NCBI GenBank assembly: GCA_045656005.1
Contig: JAZOQG010000071.1
Span: forward strand, 1 to 34,547
Length of the DNA stretch: 34,547 bases
Direction: 5' to 3'
Source of the DNA: JAZNQN01 sp045656005
GTDB lineage: Bacteria; Bacillota; Clostridia; UMGS1883; UMGS1540
A model generated the notes under the pieces. The model made no database searches and was not told the origin of the DNA. It worked only from the letters and a program-made list of their open reading frames with translations. Below, one piece after another: positions 16,877 to 24,189 of this stretch. The stretch's first letter is position 1; every line of letters begins with the position of its first letter. Made by a program: the position numbers and the translations under genes.

Positions 16877-16884
16877 AATTTATG

Positions 16885-16913
16885 TTGTAAAAAATAAATT
16901 TTTGTGATAAAAT
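16885..16913 (+). promoter_or_regulatory. Sigma-A promoter of the NlpC/P60 gene
   Basis: TTGTAA (16885-16890) and TAAAAT (16908-16913) with a 17-base spacer, about 40 bases before the start codon of the hydrolase. Confidence 0.6.
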
Positions 16914-16951
16914 ATCATTATCCTTAAGATAAAAATTATATGGAGAACTAC

Positions 16952-17704
16952 ATGAAGAAAAAAATATTAACTTTGGTATTTTGCTTTATTATGCTCTTTT
17001 CCATGTCTTCTTTTGCGGAGGTTAACGGAAGCGGAGTGGTTGATGCTGATGCTTTAAATGTCCGCCTGACCCCTGATATGGAAGGAGAAATATGCGGAAA
17101 ACTTTCAAATGGTGAGGTCGTTGATATAATCACAAAAACAGGTGACTGGTTTGAAATTGTATACGGTGGCGAGTCTTGCTTTGTTCATAGCGACTATATT
17201 ATGGCATCACGTAAAAAAATAGATAAGCCTACTACAGTACCCGAGGAAGAAATTCCTGAGGATAACACAGGTGTTGAAGAGGGAGAAAGAGTTGCAGGGG
17301 TGCAAAGTGTTGAAGGCAGAATAAAAGCTGCAGAAGTTGTAGAACTTGCGAAATCATTTCTCGGAACACCTTATGTATGGGGAGGAGAAAGCCTTGAAGA
17401 GGGCGGTTTTGACTGTAGCGGACTTGTGCATTATGTTTATTCGCAGTTTGGGATAAAATTAAACCGCGTTGCATGCGACCAGAAGAAAAACGGCGTTGCA
17501 GTTGACCTTTTGGCATTGATGCCGGGGGATATTGTGCTCTTCTGGAATCGTACATATTACTCTGAGATTAACCATGTCGGCATATATGTTGGGAACAATT
17601 CCTTCATACATGCTCCACAGACAGGGGATGTTGTTAAAATAACAACTCTTGAGTCGGGATATTATGCAAAAAATCTCGTAGCGGCAAGAAGAATTTTTGA
17701 GTAA
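16952..17704 (+). CDS. Exported SH3-domain NlpC/P60 peptidoglycan hydrolase
   Basis: 250 residues from the ATG at 16952, six bases after GGAG; an ATG twelve bases upstream lies over that ribosome site. A signal peptide (MKKKILTLVFCFIMLFSMSS) precedes a bacterial SH3 domain (~residues 27-85, with LNVRLTPDMEGEICGKL). A Pro/Glu-rich linker leads to the NlpC/P60 domain (~130-250). Its catalytic triad is visible: Cys155 in FDCSGLVHYVY, His208 in NHVGIYVG and His220 in FIHAP. Such enzymes cut the D-Glu to diamino acid bond in cell-wall peptides. It is likely secreted and wall-bound through SH3. Confidence 0.92.
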   Translation: MKKKILTLVFCFIMLFSMSSFAEVNGSGVVDADALNVRLTPDMEGEICGKLSNGEVVDIITKTGDWFEIVYGGESCFVHSDYIMASRKKIDKPTTVPEEEIPEDNTGVEEGERVAGVQSVEGRIKAAEVVELAKSFLGTPYVWGGESLEEGGFDCSGLVHYVYSQFGIKLNRVACDQKKNGVAVDLLALMPGDIVLFWNRTYYSEINHVGIYVGNNSFIHAPQTGDVVKITTLESGYYAKNLVAARRIFE

Positions 17705-17711
17705 TTAACAG

Positions 17712-17740
17712 TTGACTTTTTGTAAATTTACCTATATAAT
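17712..17740 (+). promoter_or_regulatory. Sigma-A promoter of the DUF1858 gene
   Basis: TTGACT (17712-17717) and a perfect TATAAT (17735-17740) with a 17-base spacer begin 8 bases after the hydrolase stop codon. Confidence 0.75.
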
Positions 17741-17772
17741 ATAAAGTAGTAACTAGAAAGGAAATGAGAATT

Positions 17773-17976
17773 ATGGCAAAAGTAACAAAAGACACAATTA
17801 TCGCAGAAGTGCTTGAAATGGATGAAGGTACAGCAGCATTCTTTTTTGAAATTGGAATGCATTGCCTTGGCTGCCCATCTGCAAGAGGCGAAAGTGTTGC
17901 AGATGCATGTGCAGTACATGGTGTAGATGCTGATGAGCTTATTGCAAAGCTTAATGCTTACCTTGAAAATAAGTAA
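17773..17976 (+). CDS. DUF1858 redox-disulfide domain protein
   Basis: 67 residues from the ATG at 17773; an in-frame ATG at 17764 is only 2-3 bases after AAAGG and is less likely. The whole protein is one DUF1858 domain: a helical N-terminus (VTKDTIIAEVLEMDEGTAAF) followed by GMHCLGCPSARGESV, with the CxxC pair Cys31/Cys34, and VHGVDADELIAKLNAYL. The family is associated with hybrid-cluster proteins and anaerobic redox chemistry, and its exact function is not settled. It has its own promoter and terminator, so it is a single-gene unit. Confidence 0.88.
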   Translation: MAKVTKDTIIAEVLEMDEGTAAFFFEIGMHCLGCPSARGESVADACAVHGVDADELIAKLNAYLENK

Positions 17977-17996
17977 TTTTCTGGAATGAAAAAAGG

Positions 17997-18026
17997 GGGC
18001 GGATATAAATCCGCCCGCTTTGTTTT
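17997..18026 (+). terminator. Terminator of the DUF1858 gene
   Basis: Stem GGGCGGAT (17997-18004) with ATCCGCCC (18009-18016), loop of 4, followed by GCTTTGTTTT. It stands between the DUF1858 gene and the TetR gene. Confidence 0.8.
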
Positions 18027-18052
18027 AAAATGAAAAACAAATGGAGTAGTAT

Positions 18053-18658
18053 ATGAACAGAAGCGATATTTCAAAAGAAAAAATACTTGAGGCGGCGGAG
18101 CAGATTTTTTCAGAAAAGGGAATAGCAGGTGCAAGAGTTGACGAAATCGCGGAGCTTTCGGGCGTAAATAAACGCATGATTTATGTATATTTCGGAAACA
18201 AGGAACAGCTTTACGAAAATGTTCTTCGCAGAGTTTATGGCCGTCTTGCAGAAATGGAAAGCGGGTACGATACTGATTTGCCTGCCGATGAGGAATTGAG
18301 AAAAGTTATTTTAAATTCTTTTAAGCACCTTGAGAAAAATCCTACTTTTATTTCACTTGTAATGCGTGAAAATTTAAATAAAGCAAAGTATGTTGACTCG
18401 TCCGGTATTGTCCCCATAAAGAGTAAATCCATTGTAACTGTGCGAAAAATCATACAAAGTGGTATTGACTCAGGTGTTTTTCGAAAGGATATTGACATAA
18501 ATGAGATAATTTTTGCAGTAAATATGTACGTTTTTTCATATTTTTCAAATATTTACACTATGCCGAAACTTGTGGAAATTGACCTTTCGGATAAAGAAAA
18601 AAGAGTAAAAAGAGCAAATATGCTTGCGGATATGATTATAAATTATCTTAAAAAATAA
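18053..18658 (+). CDS. TetR family transcriptional regulator
   Basis: 201 residues. The N-terminal ~55 residues form the TetR DNA-binding domain: KEKILEAAEQIFSEKGIAGA, then VDEIAELSGVNKRMIYVYFGNKEQLYENVL. The C-terminal part is an all-helical ligand domain resembling the TetR_C group of fatty-acid and efflux regulators, with no predictable ligand. GGAG precedes the ATG. It is convergent with the dehydrogenase operon, with which it shares a terminator; its own target cannot be told from position. Confidence 0.88.
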   Translation: MNRSDISKEKILEAAEQIFSEKGIAGARVDEIAELSGVNKRMIYVYFGNKEQLYENVLRRVYGRLAEMESGYDTDLPADEELRKVILNSFKHLEKNPTFISLVMRENLNKAKYVDSSGIVPIKSKSIVTVRKIIQSGIDSGVFRKDIDINEIIFAVNMYVFSYFSNIYTMPKLVEIDLSDKEKRVKRANMLADMIINYLKK

Positions 18659-18663
18659 TACTT

Positions 18664-18709
18664 AACACAAAGAAAGAAGTGTCCGTGAGGACACTTCTTT
18701 CTTTGTGTT
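18664..18709. terminator. Bidirectional terminator between tetR and the E1 gene
   Basis: A 21-bp perfect stem (18664-18684 with 18689-18709, starting AACACAAAGAAAG) with loop GTGA lies between the convergent stop codons. It is one of the longest hairpins in the window and serves both strands. Confidence 0.9.
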
Positions 18710-18713
18710 TTAA

Positions 18714-21188
18714 TTATACACCAGCTTTGTTTCTTCTAATCTGTTCGCCTTCTGTAAAGTTTGCAGTTGCAACATGACCGGGAAGAGGTAAAATCTTCTC
18801 GTTAATTGCATCAATAATCCATTCAGGCTGTGGGAAGAAGTAGTTTTCAAGCTCGTGAGCAGGTGTGATCCAGTTGCGAGCGCCTACAACTACAGGAGGT
18901 GCATCGAGGTAATCGAATGCAAGCTCGCTGATTGTCTGAGCCATATCATTGAGGTGTGAACCACGCTGACAAGCATCACTTGCAAGAACAATTCTGCCTG
19001 TTTTCTTAACTGATTCAATAACCTTTTCGTAGTTAAATGGTACGATTGAACGAGCATCGATAACTTCTGCAGAGATACCATATTTTTCTTCGAGCTGTTT
19101 TGCAGCTTCGAGTGCTCTGTAAAGTGTAGCACCGATTGTAAGAATTGTAACGTCGCTACCAGCTTTCTTAACGTCTGGCTCGCCGAATGGAATTTCGTAG
19201 TATTCAGCGGGAACGCCACCTTCGTGGAACTGCTCACCAACATCGTAAATTCTCTGGCTTTCGAAGAAGATTACAGGGTCTGTGCCTGAAAGTGCGCTGG
19301 CCATAAGACCTTTAGCATCGTAAGGTGTTGCAGGGAATGCAACTTTGAGGCCCGGAATGTGAGCAACAAGTGCTGTCCAGTCCTGAGAGTGCTGTGCACC
19401 ATATTTGCTACCAACGGATACACGAACTACAACCGGCATTTTGAGGATGCCTGCGCTCATTGACTGCCATTTTGCGAGCTGGTTGAACACTTCGTCACCT
19501 GCACGGCCCAAAAAGTCACAGTACATAAGCTCTGCAATAACTCTACCGCCGCTCATAGCGTAACCTACTGCGCTACCTACGATAGCAGCTTCGGAAATTG
19601 GGGAGTTAAAGAATCTGTGATATGGAAGTGCTTCTGTAAGGCCACGGTAAACTGCGAAAGCGCCACCCCAGTCACGGTTGTCTTCACCGTATGCAACGAG
19701 TGTCGGGTCTTTGTAGAATCTGTCAATGATAGCTTCGAAAAGACCGTCACGGAGCTGATATACTTTGTTCTTTGATACGGGCTTGCCTTTTGCATCAAAG
19801 CCAAATCTTTCTTTCTTAGCGATAGCCTGTACTCTTGGGTTTTCTTCCATAGGCATGAGTACGTCGGGCTCTCTGTCATCAAATTTCTCAACTTTTTCGT
19901 TTGAGAACATGAGTTTTTCAATTGTGTCAGGCTGAGTAGCGAGGTTAATTCTTGGTGAGAGATTATCGTCGATTGCGAGTGTGCAAACTTTCATCATTCT
20001 TTCAACGATATCTTCATCCATAGCAGCAAAGTCAGCTTCCCCGAGTACTTTAGCTTCAATCATTTTAGCCTTGTAAGCCTCAAGTACATCATGTGCTGCC
20101 CACGCATCTTTTTCCTCTTTTGTTCTGTAGCTGTCGGAGTCGGATGGTGAGTGACCTGCCATACGATATGTAAGAGTATCCATAAGAACAGGACCTCTAC
20201 CTTCTTTGATGATTTCAATCTTACGACGCATAGCATCGATAACAGCGAGAGGATTGTAACCGTCAACTCTTTCTGCGTGCATCTGGTCGGGGTTAACACC
20301 TGCACCAACACGAGCGAGGATATTGTAAGCCATTGTTTCGCCCATTGTCTGGCCACCCATACCGTAGAGGTTGTTGAAGAAGTTGAAGATAATCGGGAGA
20401 CCTTTATTAAAGCCTTCTTCCCAAAGATTTGTAATCTGATCCATTGCACCCATGTTAAGTGCTTCCCAAACAGGTCCGCAACCGAGAGATGCGTCACCGA
20501 TGTTGGAGATTACGATACCTTCCTTCTGGTTAACTCTCTTATAAAGAGCACCACCCATAGCAACTGTTGCACTACCACCAACGATAGCGTTGTTGGGGAA
20601 AATACCAAATGGTGTGAAGAATGCGTGCATTGAGCCACCAAGACCTTTGTTAAAGCCTGTTTCTCTTGCAAAAATTTCAGCAAGTGCACCGTAGAGGAGG
20701 AAGTCCATAGCAACTTCCTTTACGTTTGTGTTATCCTTCTGTTTGCCGAGGATAACTTTAAGTGTAGCACCACCGAGGAAACCTTCCATGATTTCCATAA
20801 GTTCTTTGTCATCAATCTTCTGAATAGCAGAAAGACCTTTTGCAAGGATTTCGCCGTGGCTTCTGTGTGTACCGAAAATGTTGTCTTCTTTACCGAGTAA
20901 GTAAGCCTGACCTACTGCAGAAGCTTCCTGACCCATTGAAAGATGGGCAGGTCCTGGATTGTTGTACTCAATTGCATTGTAAGCCCCTGTTGTTTTGATT
21001 GAGTAGAGCATGCTCTCGAATTCACGGATAATTCTCATATCACGGTAAATTCTTTTGAAATCGTCTTTTGAGAAGTTTTTGCTCTCTTCTTTGATTGTTT
21101 TGTTGTACTGGTTAACAGGGATGTCAGTAAATTTAACATAACCCGGTTTTCTCAGTTCGTTTGGATCCAAAAACAGTGATTTTGTCAT
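18714..21188 (-). CDS. Fused alpha-beta E1 component of a TPP-dependent 2-oxoacid/acyloin dehydrogenase
   Basis: 824 residues joining two subunits. The alpha part (to ~430) has IREFESMLYSIKTTGAYNAI, GTHRSHGEILAKG, NKGLGGSMHAF and the thiamine-diphosphate motif from GD (231) to NN (272-273). The beta part (from ~475) has LVAYGEDNRDWGGAFAVYRG, FFNSPISEAAIVGSAVGYAM and SVGSKYGAQHSQDW. Between HGEILAKG and EIFARETG the alpha part carries about 45 extra residues compared with the AcoA/PdhA layout I remember. A further ~11 residues sit inside the TPP motif. With E2 and E3 it would oxidatively decarboxylate a 2-oxoacid, or cleave an acyloin, to an acyl-CoA; substrate unknown. It is last in the operon, 15 bases after E3. 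Confidence 0.88.
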   Translation of the reverse strand: MTKSLFLDPNELRKPGYVKFTDIPVNQYNKTIKEESKNFSKDDFKRIYRDMRIIREFESMLYSIKTTGAYNAIEYNNPGPAHLSMGQEASAVGQAYLLGKEDNIFGTHRSHGEILAKGLSAIQKIDDKELMEIMEGFLGGATLKVILGKQKDNTNVKEVAMDFLLYGALAEIFARETGFNKGLGGSMHAFFTPFGIFPNNAIVGGSATVAMGGALYKRVNQKEGIVISNIGDASLGCGPVWEALNMGAMDQITNLWEEGFNKGLPIIFNFFNNLYGMGGQTMGETMAYNILARVGAGVNPDQMHAERVDGYNPLAVIDAMRRKIEIIKEGRGPVLMDTLTYRMAGHSPSDSDSYRTKEEKDAWAAHDVLEAYKAKMIEAKVLGEADFAAMDEDIVERMMKVCTLAIDDNLSPRINLATQPDTIEKLMFSNEKVEKFDDREPDVLMPMEENPRVQAIAKKERFGFDAKGKPVSKNKVYQLRDGLFEAIIDRFYKDPTLVAYGEDNRDWGGAFAVYRGLTEALPYHRFFNSPISEAAIVGSAVGYAMSGGRVIAELMYCDFLGRAGDEVFNQLAKWQSMSAGILKMPVVVRVSVGSKYGAQHSQDWTALVAHIPGLKVAFPATPYDAKGLMASALSGTDPVIFFESQRIYDVGEQFHEGGVPAEYYEIPFGEPDVKKAGSDVTILTIGATLYRALEAAKQLEEKYGISAEVIDARSIVPFNYEKVIESVKKTGRIVLASDACQRGSHLNDMAQTISELAFDYLDAPPVVVGARNWITPAHELENYFFPQPEWIIDAINEKILPLPGHVATANFTEGEQIRRNKAGV

Positions 21189-21203
21189 TTTTCTCTCTCC
21201 TTA

Positions 21204-22571
21204 TTAAAGTTTTGACTGGAAGATAGCTTCCCTTATAATTTCACAAACAGTTGGGTGTGGGAATACAAGTTCCTTTATTTCATCCAATCTCATTTGTGTT
21301 TCAACCATAATGCTTGCAGCTACGATAAATTCGGAAGCATAGTTTCCGATAACGTGGCAACCGAGTAATCTCTTATATTTTTTGTCTATGATAAGTTTGC
21401 AAATACCGCCTTTACCGCCTTCTGCAACGTATCTGCCTGAAAATTCCATAGGAATTTTGATAACTTCGATATCATAACCAGCCTCTTTAGCGGCTTTTTC
21501 AGTAAGACCTACTGCGCCAACTTCAGGATTTGTGTAGATAACGGAAGGAATTGCATCATAACGCATAACGTCACGTTTGCCGATAATGTTGTTGATTGCA
21601 ACCTCTGTTTCTCTGTAAGCTGTGTGAGCGAGCATAATTTTGCCGTTTACGTCACCGCTTGCATAAACGCCGGGAACGTTTGTTTTCATTTTATCGTCTG
21701 TAACGATTGCACCTCTCTCTGTGAGTACGCCGATTGTTTCAAGACCGATATCTTTTGTTCTTGCGCGACGACCGATTGAAAGAAGAACCTTGTCACAGTT
21801 AACAGTTTCTTTCTTGCCGTCTTTCTCAAATTCTACAACGCCGTCTTTAATCTTTGTAACTTTAGCGCCGAGGTTGAATTTGATGCCTTTTTTAGCATAG
21901 TCTTTCTGGAGGATATCGCTGATATCACTGTCAGTAGGACCTGCAATATGGTCAAGCATTTCGATAACTGTAACTTCGCTTCCAACACTATTGTAGTAAG
22001 AAGCCATTTCAAGACCTATAACACCGCCGCCAACAACTACGAGTGCTTTCGGGATTTCTGTAAGGTCTAAAATTTCGCGGTTTGTAAGAACAAAACCTGC
22101 TTCTACGCTTTCTTTTACACCGTCAATGGGAGGAACAACTGCTTCACTGCCTGTTGAAATCAAAAGGTTTGTAGCAGTATATGTTTTACCAGCCGCTTCA
22201 ACTGTGTATCCTTCTGCGCTTTTACCTGTGATAACGCCTCTTTCTTTGAGTGTATCAACTTTTGCACCTTTAAGTTGCATTTCGATACCGGAAACAAGTG
22301 TTTTTACAACTTTATTTTTTCTTTCAACAACCTTTTTCTGGTCGATTGAAGCACCTTCTACTGTTATACCGTAGTCTGCGCCGTGCTTTGCGTAGTCATA
22401 AGCTTTTGCGCAGTAGAGAAGTGATTTTGAAGGAACACATCCTTCATTTAAACACACACCGCCGAAAGCTCTCTCTTCTATAACGAGAGTTTTAAGACCT
22501 GCGTGACCGGCACGTTCACCTGCAAGATAACCTGCAGGACCGCCGCCCAGAACGATTAAATCATATTTCAT
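21204..22571 (-). CDS. lpdA: Dihydrolipoyl dehydrogenase (E3)
   Basis: 455 residues. The FAD-binding GGGPAGYLAGERAG is followed by the redox disulfide GGVCLNEGCVPSKS (Cys40/Cys45). The NAD-binding VVVGGGVIGLEMASYYNSVG and the second FAD motif VPGVYASGDVNG come next. The C-terminal dimer-interface His-Glu lies in FPHPTVCEIIREAI. It reoxidises the dihydrolipoyl group of E2 and reduces NAD+. It has no N-terminal lipoyl domain, unlike some clostridial E3 proteins. It lies between E1 and E2; the 290-base gap towards E2 holds the repeat copy B, while E1 follows closely. Confidence 0.93.
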   Translation of the reverse strand: MKYDLIVLGGGPAGYLAGERAGHAGLKTLVIEERAFGGVCLNEGCVPSKSLLYCAKAYDYAKHGADYGITVEGASIDQKKVVERKNKVVKTLVSGIEMQLKGAKVDTLKERGVITGKSAEGYTVEAAGKTYTATNLLISTGSEAVVPPIDGVKESVEAGFVLTNREILDLTEIPKALVVVGGGVIGLEMASYYNSVGSEVTVIEMLDHIAGPTDSDISDILQKDYAKKGIKFNLGAKVTKIKDGVVEFEKDGKKETVNCDKVLLSIGRRARTKDIGLETIGVLTERGAIVTDDKMKTNVPGVYASGDVNGKIMLAHTAYRETEVAINNIIGKRDVMRYDAIPSVIYTNPEVGAVGLTEKAAKEAGYDIEVIKIPMEFSGRYVAEGGKGGICKLIIDKKYKRLLGCHVIGNYASEFIVAASIMVETQMRLDEIKELVFPHPTVCEIIREAIFQSKL

Positions 22572-22597
22572 TTTAAGCTCTACCTTTCTTATTTTGT

Positions 22598-22843
22598 ATA
22601 GGAATGTAAAAACGCCCAGACCGCAAAAGGTAACTTATTTAGTTCTCTTGTGGCTCTCTTGTGTAAAGGGAGCTGGCACGAAGTGACTGAGGGATTGTTA
22701 AGTTGAAAAATCTCTTTTTATGAGATTTTTCTAAGATTTAAAACCTTTTGCTATGAACAAACTTCACCTCTCGCTGTATAACATACAGCTTCGGGTAACC
22801 CCTGCGGGTTCAGTTTGTCCATTCTGAAACCTTTTTCCTATTC
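22598..22843. repeat. Dispersed repeat, copy B (fullest copy, ~245 bases)
   Basis: The ends are imperfect inverted repeats: TAGGAATG at the left and, read on the minus strand, TAGGAATAGG at the right. Inside are GCAAAAGGT (22623-22631) opposite ACCTTTTGC (22743-22751), a 10-bp hairpin GAAAAATCTC/GAGATTTTTC (22704-22730) and a segment with GGGAGCTGGCACGAAGTGAC. The right half matches copy A. Its outer stem is ACAAACT/AGTTTGT, its inner stem GCTGTAT/ATACAGC. A minus-strand mini-ORF (22751-22822) begins MDKLNPQ and ends TARGEVCS. The repeat fills the E2-E3 gap of a five-gene operon. The GGGAGCTGGCAC module recalls abundant gut-Firmicute repeats. No transposase is present. Confidence 0.8.
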
Positions 22844-22861
22844 CTACCCCATTTTCTGTTC

Positions 22862-24163
22862 TTATTTTGAAAGCAAAATTGAGAAGTTTTCCAAAGCAAA
22901 AGCAATATCTTTGAGAAGTTTTGCAGCAGGAGCGCCATCAACTGCTCTGTGGTCAAATGTAAGTGAAAGACCCATCTTAGGATATGTTTTGATTTCGCCG
23001 TTTACTTCTTTAATACCTGTTGTAATAGTGTCAACACCGAGGATACCTGTCTGCGGAGGATTGATAACAGGTGTAAAGCTTTCGATACCGAGTGAGCCGA
23101 GGTTTGTAACAGTAAATGTACCGCCGCTTAAAAGGTCAGGGCTGATTGTACCGCTCTGTGCAGCAGATGCAAGCGCTTTGCTTTCTGCTGAAATCTCGTT
23201 GAGAGATTTGTCAGATGCTGCAAAAATTGTGGGAACCATGAGTCCTCTTGGAGTATCAACTGCCATACCGAGGTTAACTTTTGAGAAGTATCTCATCTTG
23301 TCACCGAGGAAGTGTGCATTTAAGTCTTTGTGGTCAAGAAGAACACGTGATACTGCATAAAGCACGATATCGTTAAGTGTAATATTTGCAAGACCGAGTT
23401 TTTCTCCGCCTGCTTTAACCTTTGAGCGGAATGCCATGATTTCTGTAGCATCGAAAGAGGAGTTGAGAGTAAGCTGAGCCATCTCGGAGAGAGAAGCGTG
23501 CATGCTCTTTGCAATAACCTTTCTGATGTTTGTGAGAGGAACGTCTGTAACCTCTGCCTCAGCTACGGGAGCAGCTACTGCTGCTGCAGGAGCGGAGCCT
23601 AAATCCTCAACTCTTACTCTGCCGCCGATACCGCTGCCTGCGATACCTGCAATGTCACTGCCTGCAACGGCACCAACGCCACTGTCTGCAAGACGCTGAA
23701 TATCACGTTCGATAATTCTGCCTGCAGGACCTGATGGGGATGCCATAGATGCATCAATACCTTTTTTATCTGCCAAAGCTTTTGCTCTTGGGGAAACCTT
23801 AAGGTCACCTGTTTTGTTTTCTGTAATTACTACTGCTGCTGCTTCTTTCTTTTCTTCTTCTACTGCTACGGGAGCATCGTCTTCGTCATCATCGGTTGCA
23901 GGTTTAAATTCTGCTGTGCTTTCACCTTCATTACCGATAACGCATACGTTTAAGAGACATTCAACGTCGTCACCTTCTTCAAAGAAGATGTCGAGCATTG
24001 TGCCTTCTACTGTTGCTTCTTCATCAAATGTAGCTTTGTCTGTTTCGTAGGTAAAAAGCATGTCACCAACTGCTACGTGGTCACCTTTTTGTTTGTGCCA
24101 TTTTGCAATGATACAGCTTTCAACCGACTGACCCTGTTTGGGCATAATAATAGGGGTTGCCAT
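22862..24163 (-). CDS. Dihydrolipoyl acyltransferase (E2)
   Basis: 433 residues. The N-terminal lipoyl domain (1-~78) has its lipoylated lysine at 43 in ETDKATFDEEA. An acidic, Ala-rich linker follows. The peripheral-subunit-binding domain (~122-159, KVSPRAKALADKKGIDAS) comes next, then a Gly/Ala/Val linker. The catalytic acyltransferase domain starts near 205 and ends with the active-site motif DHRAVDGAPAAKLLKDI (His ~405). It transfers the acyl group from E1 to CoA. One lipoyl domain is fewer than in many complexes. It lies 26 bases after the zinc dehydrogenase gene, in the same operon. Confidence 0.92.
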   Translation of the reverse strand: MATPIIMPKQGQSVESCIIAKWHKQKGDHVAVGDMLFTYETDKATFDEEATVEGTMLDIFFEEGDDVECLLNVCVIGNEGESTAEFKPATDDDEDDAPVAVEEEKKEAAAVVITENKTGDLKVSPRAKALADKKGIDASMASPSGPAGRIIERDIQRLADSGVGAVAGSDIAGIAGSGIGGRVRVEDLGSAPAAAVAAPVAEAEVTDVPLTNIRKVIAKSMHASLSEMAQLTLNSSFDATEIMAFRSKVKAGGEKLGLANITLNDIVLYAVSRVLLDHKDLNAHFLGDKMRYFSKVNLGMAVDTPRGLMVPTIFAASDKSLNEISAESKALASAAQSGTISPDLLSGGTFTVTNLGSLGIESFTPVINPPQTGILGVDTITTGIKEVNGEIKTYPKMGLSLTFDHRAVDGAPAAKLLKDIAFALENFSILLSK

Positions 24164-24189
24164 TTTTCATCTATCCTTTCTTAATTTAA

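Noticed and set aside
18714..21188. Fused E1 as an assembly or frameshift artefact of two genes
   Set aside because: The frame is continuous through a plausible ~45-residue linker with normal codon use, and fused alpha-beta E1 proteins are known in other bacteria.
1562..22843. The related segments as a CRISPR array
   Set aside because: The copies are kilobases apart, differ in length, and show no regular short-repeat/spacer pattern; no cas genes are present.
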